Source: Methylorubrum rhodesianum
GTDB lineage: Bacteria; Pseudomonadota; Alphaproteobacteria; Rhizobiales; Beijerinckiaceae
DNA length: 64,000 nt
Direction of reading: 5' to 3'
Assembly: GCF_014199985.1 (NCBI RefSeq)
Contig: NZ_JACHOS010000002.1
Location: 310,001 to 374,000, forward strand
Position 1 is the first letter of the stretch; the number at the start of each line of letters is the position of its first letter. Shown in pieces: positions 41,827 through 50,851 of this stretch. The notes under the pieces are model-generated. The model saw only the letters and a list, made by a program, of their open reading frames with translations. It made no database searches and had not been told where the DNA came from. Position numbers and translations under genes: made by a program.

Positions 41827-44315
41827 GCATCGGCTCCTGCCCGGCGCAGGCGCAGCGCGTTGCCGACGACGAAGACGCTCGAGAGCGCCATCGCCCCGGC
41901 GGCGAGCACCGGCGAGAGCTGAGGCCCCCCGAACGCGGCAAGCAGTCCGGCGGCGACGGGGATCAGCGCCGCGTTGTAGGCGAAGGCCCAGAACAGGTTC
42001 TGACGGATATTGGCGAGCGTCGCCCGCGACAGAGCCACGGCCTCGACCAAGCCGCCGAGCTTGCCGGACATCAGCACCACGTCGGCGCTTTCCACGGCGA
42101 TGTCGGTGCCCGTGCCGATGGCGACGCCGATATCGGCCTCGGCCAGGGCCGGCGCGTCGTTGATGCCGTCACCGACGAAGGCGACCGGCCCGTGCGCCGA
42201 CCGCAGGCGGCGCAGCGCCGCGACCTTGCCCTCGGGCAGCACCTCGGCCTCGACCTCGGTGATGCCGAGCGTGCGGGCGACCGCCTCGGCCGTGGCACGG
42301 GCGTCCCCCGTCAACATCGCCACGGTGAGACCGCGGGCACGCAGGGCTTCCAGCGCCTCTCGCGCCTCCGGCTTGATCGGATCGGCCACGGCGACGAGGG
42401 CGGCCAGTCGGCCGTCGATGGCGGCGAAGATCGGAGTCTTCCCCTCACCGGCCAGCCGGGTCGCCTCGCTCGCCAGGGCGCCGGTCGCGATCCCGAGCCG
42501 TTCCATGTAGCGCCGATTGCCGAGCGCCACCGGCCGTCGCTCGATCCGTGCGGATGCGCCGTGGCCCGGCACCGCCTCGAACGCCTCGGCCTCGGGCAGG
42601 GCTCCGGCCTCCCGCGCCGCCGTGGTGATGGCGCGGGCGACCGGATGCTCGGAGCGCGCCTCGACCGCGCCGGCCAGAGCCAGCACGTTCTCCCGTTCGA
42701 AGCCGGGCGCGGTGACGAGGTCCGTCAGGCGGGGGTGACCCTCCGTGAGGGTGCCGGTCTTGTCCAAGGCGATGACGCGGGCGTCCCGGAGCGCCTGGAG
42801 CGCGGCCCCCTGGCGGAACAGCACGCCGCGCTCCGCGGCCCGGCCGGTCCCGACCATGATCGAGACCGGCGTCGCCAGCCCCATGGCGCAGGGGCAGGCG
42901 ATGATCAGGACGGAAATCGCCGCGACCAGGGCGTGGCCGAGCGCAGGCGCGGGCCCGAGGACGATCCATGCGAGGAAGGTCAGCACGGCGATGGTGATGA
43001 CGGCGGGCACGAACCAGAGGGTCACCCGATCCACCAGCGCCTGGATCGGCAGCTTCCCCCCTTGCGCCTCTTCCACCATCCGCACGATCCGGGCCAGGGC
43101 GGTGCCGGCGCCGGTGCGGTCCACGGTGAGGTCGAAGCTGCCGGTGGTGTTGAGGGTGCCGCCGACGACGCGGGCGCCCCTGCCCTTCTCCACCGGCACC
43201 GGCTCGCCGGTGATCATGCTTTCGTCGACGAAGGAGGAGCCGGCGGCGATGGTGCCGTCCGCCGGCACGCGCTCGCCGGGACGCACCCGCACCCGGTCGC
43301 CGATGCGGAGGTCGGAGGCTGCCACCTCGCGCTCGCTCGCGCCCTCGACCAACCATGCCGTCTTGGGCGAGAGGTCGATCAACCGAGCGATCGCCGCTCC
43401 GGCCCGCCCCCTGGCCCGCGCCTCGAGGGTGCGCCCGAGCAGGATCAGGGTGACGATCAGGACGCTCGCCTCGAAGTAGAGATGCGCCGATCCCTCCGGC
43501 AGCCGGGACGGGGCGGCGGTGGACACCAGCGAGAAGAGATAGGCCGCACCGGCGCCGAGGGCGACGAGAGCATTCATGTCGGGGTGGCCGCGCAGCAGGT
43601 TCGGCACACCGATCCGGAAGAAGCGGCGGCCGGGCCCGGCCAGCACCAGGGTGGCGAGCAAGGCCTGCAACCAGGCATAGCCGGCACCGAGCGCACCCGT
43701 GACCGCGTGGTGGAAGCTCGGCAGCAGGTGGCCGCCCATATCGAGCACGACGACCGGGCTCGACAACACGGCGGCAAGGATCAGATCACGGCGAAGGGCG
43801 GCTTCCTCCCGCTCCTGTCTCTCCTCGGGAGAAGCAGTTTGCGCCGCCTCGATCCGGTGCGGCTCGTAGCCGGCCCGGCGCACGGCCTCCTCAACATCGC
43901 CCAGTGTGACGGCCCCGGCGGCGTGGTGCAGCTCGGCCCGACCGGTGGCGAGATTCACGCTGGCCGATGTTGCTCCGGGCAGCGCAAGAAGGGCGCGCTC
44001 GACCCGGCCGATGCAGGAGGCGCAGCTCATCCCTGCAACGGAGACGGCCGTGACCACCTCCGGAACGTCATAGCCGGCCTCCCGGATCGCCGCGACGGCC
44101 CGTGACGGCGGGGTGAGTTCCGGAAGCTCCAGACTGGCGCGGCCAGTGGCGAGGTTGACGGAGACGTCCGCCGCGCCGGGCAAGGCGGCGAGCGCCCGCT
44201 CGACCCGGCCGACGCAGGAGGCGCAGCTCATCCCCTGGACGGGTAGGGTGAGGCGGGTCAGCACGGCATCGGGGGAGATCGGCGGCATGGTCGGATTTTG
44301 CTGAACAGATTCCAT
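41823..44315 (-). CDS. copA: Cu(I)-exporting P1B-type ATPase CopA
   Basis: Inner-membrane pump exporting Cu(I) to the periplasm, 830 aa. Two N-terminal HMA domains carry [15 protein letters not shown] and [15 protein letters not shown] (residues ~20-85 and ~90-155). Eight membrane segments surround the ion site CPC ([21 protein letters not shown]). The phosphorylation site is [15 protein letters not shown], the actuator has [18 protein letters not shown], and the hinge is [21 protein letters not shown]. The membrane NAAL block that pairs with the CPC site ([16 protein letters not shown]) is also present. Starts at 44315 and 44288 are both possible; a CueR-type promoter reading TTGACC would place the transcript start very close to 44315, making that start nearly leaderless. 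It is followed by overlapping cueR. Confidence 0.96.
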   Translation of the reverse strand: MESVQQNPTMPPISPDAVLTRLTLPVQGMSCASCVGRVERALAALPGAADVSVNLATGRASLELPELTPPSRAVAAIREAGYDVPEVVTAVSVAGMSCASCIGRVERALLALPGATSASVNLATGRAELHHAAGAVTLGDVEEAVRRAGYEPHRIEAAQTASPEERQEREEAALRRDLILAAVLSSPVVVLDMGGHLLPSFHHAVTGALGAGYAWLQALLATLVLAGPGRRFFRIGVPNLLRGHPDMNALVALGAGAAYLFSLVSTAAPSRLPEGSAHLYFEASVLIVTLILLGRTLEARARGRAGAAIARLIDLSPKTAWLVEGASEREVAASDLRIGDRVRVRPGERVPADGTIAAGSSFVDESMITGEPVPVEKGRGARVVGGTLNTTGSFDLTVDRTGAGTALARIVRMVEEAQGGKLPIQALVDRVTLWFVPAVITIAVLTFLAWIVLGPAPALGHALVAAISVLIIACPCAMGLATPVSIMVGTGRAAERGVLFRQGAALQALRDARVIALDKTGTLTEGHPRLTDLVTAPGFERENVLALAGAVEARSEHPVARAITTAAREAGALPEAEAFEAVPGHGASARIERRPVALGNRRYMERLGIATGALASEATRLAGEGKTPIFAAIDGRLAALVAVADPIKPEAREALEALRARGLTVAMLTGDARATAEAVARTLGITEVEAEVLPEGKVAALRRLRSAHGPVAFVGDGINDAPALAEADIGVAIGTGTDIAVESADVVLMSGKLGGLVEAVALSRATLANIRQNLFWAFAYNAALIPVAAGLLAAFGGPQLSPVLAAGAMALSSVFVVGNALRLRRAGADA

Positions 44316-44328
44316 GCCGCCTCAGATG

Positions 44329-44351
44329 GACCTTCCCATCATGGGAAGGTC
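44329..44351 (-). promoter_or_regulatory. CueR operator within the copA promoter
   Basis: A perfect palindrome with 11-nt arms, GACCTTCCCAT and ATGGGAAGGTC, around a single C. It overlaps a minus-strand -35 (TTGACC). A long spacer of about 19-20 nt to a weak -10 near 44322-44327 is the hallmark of MerR-family promoters. It sits between the Csp-like gene and copA, 14 nt upstream of the copA start. Confidence 0.85.
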
Positions 44352-44367
44352 AAGGGGTCGATCCCCT

Positions 44368-44700
44368 TCATGCTGCCATTTTGCGGCAGGCCTCCTCACA
44401 GGCACGGCAGGCGGCCACGCACGCGTCCATGTCACCGACCTCTTCGCAGGAGCGCGCACAGGCTGCGCAGATTTCCGCGCAGGCACCGCACTGGTGGCGG
44501 TGGACGGCGCTGCCGATCAGCATCAACTCGGCGGAAGCCCGGCACGCCTCGGCACAGGAGAGCATCAGGCGGAAATGCTCCGGCTCGACGTGCGGGCCAC
44601 CGGCTTCGAGGCAGTGGCGCGAGGCCATTCCGAGACAGGTGCGATAGCAGGCGAGACAGGCATCGATGCACCGCTGCATCTCGGGCGATACGTCGTGCAT
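44368..44700 (-). CDS. csp: Csp-type four-helix-bundle copper storage protein
   Basis: A 110-aa protein with 16 Cys, mostly in Cys-X2-3-Cys pairs facing one side of helices (RCIDACLACYRTC, SCAEAC, QCGACAEICAACARSC, ACVAACRACEEAC). This is the pattern of the Csp/DUF326 copper storage proteins, which bind many Cu(I) ions inside a four-helix bundle. There is no signal peptide, so it is cytosolic like Csp3. The ATG at 44700 has a GAGGG upstream; a longer frame to 44748 lacks support. It is 52 nt upstream of copA on the same strand, with the CueR box in between. It may be read from its own promoter or from further upstream. Confidence 0.9.
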   Translation of the reverse strand: MHDVSPEMQRCIDACLACYRTCLGMASRHCLEAGGPHVEPEHFRLMLSCAEACRASAELMLIGSAVHRHQCGACAEICAACARSCEEVGDMDACVAACRACEEACRKMAA

Positions 44701-44795
44701 GGGCGAACCCTCGATGATTTTAAACCCGGTGGTCGTCTCTTCCTGCAACCGAGCCGGGAGGACGCCGTTCCCTCACCCGCCGGATGCCGAGGGTG

Positions 44796-46088
44796 TCATT
44801 CCCCCGGGGAAGCCTCCGGCAGCGCAGAGTCCGCCGGTTCCGGCCGGTGCTCCGGCAGGCTGACCCGCACCAGGGTTCCCCGGCCAGGCTCGCTCTCGAT
44901 GACGAGCTTGCCGCGGTGGCGGTTGAGCGTGTGCTTGACGATGGCGAGTCCTAAACCCGTGCCGCCCTGCTCTCGGCTCGACGCCGTATCGACCCGGTAG
45001 AACCGCTCGGTGAGCCGCGGGATATGCTCGGCGGGGATACCCGGCCCCTCGTCACGCACCCACAGCTCGATCCGTCCGCCACGCCCTTCCGGCCCCTCGA
45101 CACGATGGAGCGAGACCACGACCAAGCCGCCGCTGCCGCCATACTTCAACGCGTTCTCGACGAGGTTTTCGACGACGCGCAGCAACTCGTCGCGATCACC
45201 GAGCACGGGAAGCGGTCCCTGAGGCCGTTCGACGCTCAATGCGATGCCGCGCTCCTGGGCGAGCGGCGCCTGCATATCCACCATCTGTCCGGCAATGCGG
45301 CCGAAATCGACAACGCGGGTCGGCACGACGTGTTCGTGCAGTTCGATGCGCGAGAGCGAGAGGAGGTCGTCGATGAGGCGGGTCATGCGCTGGGCCTGGG
45401 TGCGCATGATGCCGAGGAACTGCTCGCGGGCGCGGGAATCGTCCCGGGCGGGCCCCTGGAGGGTCTCGATGAAGCCCAGCAGGGCGGCGAGGGGCGTGCG
45501 GAGCTCGTGGCTGGCATTGGCGACGAAATCCACCCGCATCGCCTCCAGGCGCCGCGCCTCGGTGAGGTCGCGCAGGAACAGCACGACGTTGGCTTCGCCA
45601 CCTCCGGGCATATCGGGGAGCGGAAGGGCGCCGATCTGCACCTCGAAGGCTCGCTCGGTCGGCACGCGGGGGGCGTACTCGGTCCGCACGGGGGCGCCCG
45701 TGCGAAGAACCTCCTCGATGCCGTCGAGGACGTCGGGCGCGCGCAGGGAGAAGGAGAGCGGGTGACGCAGCTTCAATCCCGGCAGGAGCCGCCGGGCGGC
45801 CGGATTGGCTTCGATCACCACGACGCGGCGATCGACCAGGATCACGGGATCCGGGATATGCGCGAGCAGCGCCTCGGCGATGGCGTGGCGCCGCGGCGAG
45901 GCGGTCTCGGCCGGCGGAAGAATCGCGACCTGTCCGCCGCGGCCGAGCAGCGCTCCGATGAGGAGAGCAAGGCTCGCCGAGACCATCAGGGCGGTATCAA
46001 CGGTGCCGCCGACCGCTTCCGCGAAGACGATCACCGCCACGGCGATCGTCACGCCGAGCCACATCGGACGGACGGAGTTCGTCGACAT
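44796..46088 (-). CDS. PhoR-like sensor histidine kinase
   Basis: Membrane histidine kinase of 430 aa. Two hydrophobic segments lie near residues 9-30 and 33-48 with almost no periplasmic loop. A PAS domain follows (~70-175, LLAHIPDPVILVDRRVVVIEANPAARRLL). The dimerisation helix carries the phospho-His in FVANASHELRTPLAALLGFIETL. The ATPase domain has N-box LVENALKYGGSGG, G1 VRDEGPGIP, F-box RFYRVD and G2 GGTGLGLAIVKH. The layout and sequence are those of PhoR, the phosphate-limitation sensor. No phoB, pst or phoU gene is in the window on this side, so the symbol is withheld. It starts 23 nt after the UPF0104 gene and may be in its operon. Confidence 0.88.
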   Translation of the reverse strand: MSTNSVRPMWLGVTIAVAVIVFAEAVGGTVDTALMVSASLALLIGALLGRGGQVAILPPAETASPRRHAIAEALLAHIPDPVILVDRRVVVIEANPAARRLLPGLKLRHPLSFSLRAPDVLDGIEEVLRTGAPVRTEYAPRVPTERAFEVQIGALPLPDMPGGGEANVVLFLRDLTEARRLEAMRVDFVANASHELRTPLAALLGFIETLQGPARDDSRAREQFLGIMRTQAQRMTRLIDDLLSLSRIELHEHVVPTRVVDFGRIAGQMVDMQAPLAQERGIALSVERPQGPLPVLGDRDELLRVVENLVENALKYGGSGGLVVVSLHRVEGPEGRGGRIELWVRDEGPGIPAEHIPRLTERFYRVDTASSREQGGTGLGLAIVKHTLNRHRGKLVIESEPGRGTLVRVSLPEHRPEPADSALPEASPGE

Positions 46089-46111
46089 GGCGCGTCAGAA
46101 GGTCGGACGGG

Positions 46112-47167
46112 TCACGGGTCGTTCGCCGCCCGGTGACGCCGCAGCCGCTGGAACCCCTCGTAGACACCGAGCATCACGAGGGCGAGGACGAACGGCACGA
46201 GGTAATAGCAGACCCGAAACAGCAGCAGCGATCCCAGCACCGCCTCGCGGGGCAGGTAGGACAGCGCGAGCAGGATAGTGGCCTCGAACACGCCGATACC
46301 GCCCGGCGCGTTGGAGGCGATGCCGAGCATGGCCGCGAGCACGTAGATCGCCAGGAAGGTGGTGAAGGCGAGGTTCATGCCCTCGGGCATCAGCATGTAA
46401 AGCACGGCCGCCGCCGCGCAGACATCGCCGATGCCGACGATCATCTGACTGAACGAAACCGTCGCGCCCGGTAGTTCGAGCTGCCAGTGATGGACCTTGA
46501 TGTAGCGCCGCTTCACCGAGACCCAGGCGAGGTAACCGAGCACGAGGCCGAGCGTACCGAAGCCGAGGATCTGGTTGAGGCGCGCGGTGGTGTTGACGCC
46601 GATGCTCTGGAAGGTGAGGCTCGCGAGCTGGCCCGCCTCGATGATGAGGCTGAAGCCCAGCACCACACCCATCCCGAGCCAGAAGGTGAAGCCGGCGATC
46701 ACCGTCAGCGCGGCGATCTTGGCCGCGGACAATCCGCGTTTCGAGTAGATCCAGTAACGGATCGTCGCCGCGGTGATGAGCGGGAAGCCGAGGGTGAAGC
46801 TCACCGCGTAGCTCGTGAACGAGGCGAGCGCCGTGATGCGGTAGGGCATCTTGAGCCGGAGCTGGCGCAGGGCAAGCGCGTCGTAGCAGGTCAGGAACAG
46901 GTAGCTGACCGCGACGAACAGGAAGGCTTCGCTGAGCCGGCCCGCCGCGACGGCGGTGAAGGCCGTCCGCAGTTCGGCCCAGCTGATCTCGCCCGAGAGC
47001 TTCCACAGCACGCCGAGTGAAGCGAGGATGAGGACAAGGCTCGCGGCGGTGCCGATCCAGGCGAAACGGCCGCGCCTGGACGCCGGCTTCGAGCCGGTGT
47101 CAGCCTCGCGGCTCGCATCGGCCGGCTCGGCCTGCGTGACCGTCCTGTGCTTCCCGGCAGCTTTCAT
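46112..47167 (-). CDS. UPF0104/LPG-synthase transmembrane domain protein
   Basis: A polytopic membrane protein of 351 aa with about eight hydrophobic segments, matching the transmembrane flippase half of lysylphosphatidylglycerol synthases (MprF) and stand-alone UPF0104 proteins. Family blocks include YAVSFTLGFPLITAATIRYWIYSKRGLS, SNAPGGIGVFEATILLAL and LLLFRVCYYLVPFVLAL. The cytoplasmic aminoacyl-transfer domain of MprF is absent, so lipid lysylation is unlikely; a lipid-flipping role is possible but unproven. The first ~35 residues are polar and basic. The ATG at 47167 is used; 60 codons upstream in frame look like leader. It lies 187 nt downstream of the cyclitol cluster and 23 nt before the kinase gene. 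Confidence 0.85.
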   Translation of the reverse strand: MKAAGKHRTVTQAEPADASREADTGSKPASRRGRFAWIGTAASLVLILASLGVLWKLSGEISWAELRTAFTAVAAGRLSEAFLFVAVSYLFLTCYDALALRQLRLKMPYRITALASFTSYAVSFTLGFPLITAATIRYWIYSKRGLSAAKIAALTVIAGFTFWLGMGVVLGFSLIIEAGQLASLTFQSIGVNTTARLNQILGFGTLGLVLGYLAWVSVKRRYIKVHHWQLELPGATVSFSQMIVGIGDVCAAAAVLYMLMPEGMNLAFTTFLAIYVLAAMLGIASNAPGGIGVFEATILLALSYLPREAVLGSLLLFRVCYYLVPFVLALVMLGVYEGFQRLRRHRAANDP

Positions 47168-47354
47168 GTGAGAACGGCGTCCGCCTCCGCTGGTCGACCG
47201 CAGGATGCATGTGGCGCGGGTCGTCCCGGGCGAGGTCGATCCCGAGCCGCCCACGGGGCATTTAGGAGCTTCGATCGCCAAAGGCCAGCGAAGGACGGCG
47301 GCCACAGGCCTGCCCTGCACCGGGAATGCGGCCGAAATCACGAGATCTTGGCTG

Positions 47355-47981
47355 CTACGGCCTGCGGCCAAGGAGGGACTTCGCCTGGATCAGACCCGCC
47401 AGGATGCGCTCGCGCACGGAGGGCGAGGTGCAGACGTAAGTCGGGCTCGGATGCGGGATCGGCACCACGGGCAGGTCCGGCCGCAGAGTGGAGAGCGGCG
47501 CAGCAGCCGCCTGCGCGAAGCGCCCGGCCGGAACGACCACGGCGAGCCGAGGCAGCAGCGCGAGCAGCGGCGGGAGATAGGGTTCGGCGGCGGCGGCCTC
47601 GGAACGGCGCGGGGCGCGGTTGAGGGCACCCGGCGCGTGGATCACCCAGGGCACGGCGTTCCAGATCAGCGTGTCCCGCCGCGCGACCCGGGCCTCGTCG
47701 AGGAAGCGGAACAGATTGGCGGCGGTGCCGGTGGCGTTGTCGCGCGAGACGAAACCGGTGCGTCCGATCGAGGGACCCGGCGTCTCCAAGAGGAGGAGCA
47801 GGCGCGCCGCCACGCCACCGTCGAGGGGATCGGGGTCGGGCACGGCCGAGCCGCGCTCGGCAGCAATCCTTCGGGCAAGGACGCGCAGAGGCCGGACATG
47901 GGCCGCGTCGGCCATCGCCCGGCGCGCTTCGAGGACGGCGGGGTCGCGCAGGCTCTTGGGTGCGTCAGGCGAATCCGGCAT
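47355..47981 (-). CDS. uracil-DNA glycosylase superfamily protein lacking Fe-S cysteines
   Basis: A 208-aa protein with the UDG fold motifs: LLLLLETPGPSIGRTGFVSRDN (motif A-like), LIWNAVPWVIH and the C-terminal IPHPSPTYV (HPSP). Family 4 UDGs hold an iron-sulfur cluster with four Cys; this protein has a single Cys, so it belongs elsewhere in the superfamily (COG1573-like). It overlaps the PIG-L gene by 17 nt and is the last gene of the cyclitol/YcaO cluster. Tight coupling to biosynthetic genes is odd for a repair enzyme. It may repair DNA independently, or have been recruited for removing a base or cleaving an N-glycosidic bond. The ATG at 47981 is preferred. Confidence 0.75.
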   Translation of the reverse strand: MPDSPDAPKSLRDPAVLEARRAMADAAHVRPLRVLARRIAAERGSAVPDPDPLDGGVAARLLLLLETPGPSIGRTGFVSRDNATGTAANLFRFLDEARVARRDTLIWNAVPWVIHAPGALNRAPRRSEAAAAEPYLPPLLALLPRLAVVVPAGRFAQAAAAPLSTLRPDLPVVPIPHPSPTYVCTSPSVRERILAGLIQAKSLLGRRP

Positions 47982-48726
47982 CGTGCAGATCGGGCGGGAG
48001 CTGCCCTTGAAGACGGAAGCGCTCGACACCGTCCTCCTCCGCGAGCCGCGCCTGCAGTCCGTCCGGGCCGCCGAACTGGAAGCCGATCTGTGAGGCGTAG
48101 GCCGCGCAGGCCTCCGCCTTGCGCCTCCCGGCCGCCGCATCGAGCCGCACGACCTGTTCGGGGAAGGCCGCGAAGATCGCCCGCAGCGGCTCCTTCGGCT
48201 CGGCCGTGCGCACGGTGTAGGGGAAATCGCGCCACCACAGCACCGGAAGCGGCGGCTGAGCGCCGCGGAAGGCGCGCACGACTTGAACGTGATCGACGTG
48301 GCCGCCGACCGCCTGCGGCGCGAGGATCAGGTTCGGTCCCGTGTCGGCCACCAGCCGCTCGAAGGCGTCGGCGAGGTTGGCTCCGATCCGGTCGTCGGGA
48401 CGCAATTCGGCGAAGAGTTCCGGCGCGGAGGCGTAGCCGCGGTGCGGCGCCTCGCGAAACGGCAGGTGGACCGGATCGCCGATGCCGAGTGCACGGGCCG
48501 CGTCACGATCCTCTCCGCGGCGCAGGGCCATGTAGTCGACCTCCGGCGCCAGCCCCTTGTCGAGCTGGCAGGCGAGCGCGAAGCCTGCCGGGTTCGCCAC
48601 CGAGGCGGTGAAAACCGTCGCCATCACGACTTGCCAACCCTGCGCGGCGAGCCGCGCCAGCGTGCCGCCGGCCGAGAAGACCGCGTCGTCGAGATGGGGC
48701 GAGATCGCGAGTGCGGTGCGCGTCAC
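47965..48726 (-). CDS. PIG-L family deacetylase
   Basis: A 253-aa zinc deacetylase of the PIG-L/LmbE family, whose members remove acetyl groups from N-acetylglucosaminyl conjugates (MshB in mycothiol, BshB in bacillithiol). The zinc motif is ISPHLDDAVFSAGGTLARLA and the second His pair is GGHVDHVQVV. The C-terminus (AAGRRKAEACAAYASQIGFQFGG) is usual. It overlaps the glycosyltransferase gene by 4 nt upstream and the UDG-like gene by 17 nt downstream. The context of GT4 and inositol-phosphate synthase suggests it deacetylates a glycosyl-cyclitol, by analogy with mycothiol synthesis. That substrate is inference. Confidence 0.9.
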   Translation of the reverse strand: MTRTALAISPHLDDAVFSAGGTLARLAAQGWQVVMATVFTASVANPAGFALACQLDKGLAPEVDYMALRRGEDRDAARALGIGDPVHLPFREAPHRGYASAPELFAELRPDDRIGANLADAFERLVADTGPNLILAPQAVGGHVDHVQVVRAFRGAQPPLPVLWWRDFPYTVRTAEPKEPLRAIFAAFPEQVVRLDAAAGRRKAEACAAYASQIGFQFGGPDGLQARLAEEDGVERFRLQGQLPPDLHDAGFA

Positions 48727-49961
48727 AGCAGGTGCGGCTCCTTACGGAAGCGGCAATCCGGATCGATGGGCAGCGCCTCGGGAACACCGGTCGGCGGCGG
48801 CTCGCTGGCGATCCGCTCGTAGACATCCATGATCTGCCGGCCGACGGCCTTCCACGAATAGACACGGCGGCACTCTTCGAGCCCGCGCTCGGCAAGGCGT
48901 TGGCGCAGATCGTCGTCCTCGATCACACGCCGCAGGGCCTGGGTAAGGCCGCGCACGTCACCGGGATTGACCAGGAGGCCGTTCTCGCCGTCGCGCAGGC
49001 AGTCCGAGACGCCGACCGAGTGGGTCGAGACCACCGCGAGCCCGGCGGCCATCGCCTCCAGGATCGTGTTGGAGAAGCCCTCGGCATAGGTCGGAGAGAC
49101 GAACACGTCCGCCGTGCGATAGAGGTCGGGAACGGTGTCGTAATCGGCGTAGCCGGTGAACCGGACCTGGGCCGAGGTGAAGCCGATGGCATCGGCCCTC
49201 TCGCGCGCGGCCTCGACGTCAGGGCCGATCCCGGAGATCACCGCATCGAACGGCACGCCGGCCTCCCACAGCCGCTCCAGGGCGTCGAGGAAATCGAGCA
49301 CGCCTTTCCGGCGGTCGACGCGGCCATGATACAGCAGCCGCACCGGTTCCTCGTCCTCGCGTTCGGCCTGAAAACGCTCGCCGGGAGTGAAGCGGGTGGT
49401 ATCGACCGCGCCCGGGACGATGGTGAAGCGAGCCGGATCGGAGCCGAGCCTGTCGCAGACTTCCCCGACGAAGGACGGGCCGCCGATCAGCAGGGCGTTG
49501 GCTCGGGCCAGCACCTCGACCATCGCGCGACGGTGGGTTTCGCAGCAGGAGCCCACCCAGTGGCCGTCGCCGCCCTGGATCGAGACGACGGTCGGCAGGC
49601 CAAGACGCGTGCCCGCGCGCAGCGCCGCCCAACCCGTCGGGTATCCGTACTGCGCGTGCAGCACGTCGAACGGCTTCCTGCTGTGCTCGGCGCAGATCGT
49701 TTCGACGATCTCGTCGATGTCGCGCTCGAAGTCGCCGCTCTCCTGCTCGCCTCTCTGCTCGAGGCCGACGACATGCACGCCCGGCACCGGCGGCGGCGGG
49801 CCACCGCCATAGACGCGCGTGCCGAACTCATCGCCGCGAAATTGCGAGATCATCGTCACGTCGTGGCCGGCCCCCGCGACCTCGCGCAGGAGGTTCTGCG
49901 CGTAGACGCTCATGCCGGAGATCGCCGGGAAGTAGCGGCGGCTGACGAAACAGATTCTCAT
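48723..49961 (-). CDS. GT4 family glycosyltransferase
   Basis: A 412-aa retaining glycosyltransferase with GT-B fold. The N-terminal domain starts MRICFVSRRYFPAISGMSVYAQNLLREVA with the glycine loop typical of GT4. The C-domain has RLLYHGRVDRRKGVLDFLDALERL and the donor-binding EX7E motif in YAEGFSNTILEAMAAGLAVVST. MshA of mycothiol synthesis is in the same family and joins GlcNAc to inositol-3-phosphate, but GT4 is very broad, so donor and acceptor cannot be read from sequence. Its start overlaps the stop of the TIM-barrel gene, and its stop overlaps the PIG-L start, each by 4 nt. Confidence 0.92.
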   Translation of the reverse strand: MRICFVSRRYFPAISGMSVYAQNLLREVAGAGHDVTMISQFRGDEFGTRVYGGGPPPPVPGVHVVGLEQRGEQESGDFERDIDEIVETICAEHSRKPFDVLHAQYGYPTGWAALRAGTRLGLPTVVSIQGGDGHWVGSCCETHRRAMVEVLARANALLIGGPSFVGEVCDRLGSDPARFTIVPGAVDTTRFTPGERFQAEREDEEPVRLLYHGRVDRRKGVLDFLDALERLWEAGVPFDAVISGIGPDVEAARERADAIGFTSAQVRFTGYADYDTVPDLYRTADVFVSPTYAEGFSNTILEAMAAGLAVVSTHSVGVSDCLRDGENGLLVNPGDVRGLTQALRRVIEDDDLRQRLAERGLEECRRVYSWKAVGRQIMDVYERIASEPPPTGVPEALPIDPDCRFRKEPHLL

Positions 49962-50851
49962 GGCTGGGGCAGCCCCGGGATCGCGGTTTCGCGCAAGGCG
50001 GTCTCGGGTGACGGCAGGCCGGGTCCCGGACGGCGGCAGGTGCGCAGATAGTCGAGGGCCTGGCCCACCATCACGTCGGCGCGATGCGAATCGCGCGACA
50101 GCTCAACGCAGACGAGCTTCGTGAAATTGACCGCATCGAGCGCGTCGAGCACGGCAGGCACATCCATGTCGCCCTCGCCGAAGGGCAGGTGGATGTGCTC
50201 GCCCCGCTTCATGTCCTCGATCGCGACCGTGCCGAGGCGAGAAACGAATTCATGCACGGCCGCGGCCGGGTCGCGCTCCTGCGTAACGAGGCAGTGGCCG
50301 GTATCGAGGGCAAGCGACAGGCCCGGTACGTCGAGGCCGGCGAAATCGTCGAGCGTCTCGATCAGCATGCCGGGCTCGGGTTCGAGCGCCGCGACGACGC
50401 CCTTCTCGGCAGCGAAGTCGGCAACCTCGCGCAGGCCCTCGGCGAGCCAGACTCGGGCTTCATCGTGATCGACACCGGGCTTCGGCACGCCGGCCCAGAA
50501 AGAGACGGCTTCGGAGTTCAGAATCTTGCCGATCTCGATGGCACGCTTGAGGAAGCCCACGCGTCGGGCGCGCCCCGCCGCATCGGCCGTCACGAGCGTC
50601 GGCTCGTGCTTGGCCGTCGGATCGAGAAGGAAGCGCGCACCGGTTTCGATCACCGAGCCAAGTTCGAGCCGGTTGAGAATGCTGGCGATGCGATCGGCCT
50701 CGATCACCCAGTTCTCGGCGAAGGGGTCGAGATGGTGGATGTCGAGAGTGAGGGCCACGCCGTCATAGCCCGCATCCTTGATGAGGCGGATCGCGTCCTC
50801 GATGCGGTGGTTGGCGGTGCCGTTGGTGTTGTAGGCGAAGCGGAGAGTCAT
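49958..50851 (-). CDS. TIM-barrel sugar-phosphate isomerase/epimerase family protein
   Basis: A 297-aa xylose-isomerase-like TIM barrel (AP_endonuc_2 family, with IolE, IolI and EboE-like relatives). Metal ligands are suggested by the Glu of ALEPEPGML, the Asp and His of LALDTGHCLV, the His of IEDMKRGEHIHLPFGEGDMD, and the Glu of LVCVELSRDSHRA. Members isomerise, epimerise or dehydrate sugars and cyclitols. Next to inositol-phosphate synthase and a Gfo/Idh dehydrogenase, an inosose-type substrate is plausible. The ATG at 50851 overlaps the YcaO stop (ATGA). The same frame stays open for another 390 codons upstream, but that part is antisense-type noise within the YcaO gene. Confidence 0.88.
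   Translation of the reverse strand: MTLRFAYNTNGTANHRIEDAIRLIKDAGYDGVALTLDIHHLDPFAENWVIEADRIASILNRLELGSVIETGARFLLDPTAKHEPTLVTADAAGRARRVGFLKRAIEIGKILNSEAVSFWAGVPKPGVDHDEARVWLAEGLREVADFAAEKGVVAALEPEPGMLIETLDDFAGLDVPGLSLALDTGHCLVTQERDPAAAVHEFVSRLGTVAIEDMKRGEHIHLPFGEGDMDVPAVLDALDAVNFTKLVCVELSRDSHRADVMVGQALDYLRTCRRPGPGLPSPETALRETAIPGLPQP

Noticed and set aside
46112-47167. Full lysylphosphatidylglycerol synthase (MprF)
   Set aside because: Only the transmembrane half is present; the aminoacyl-transfer domain is missing.
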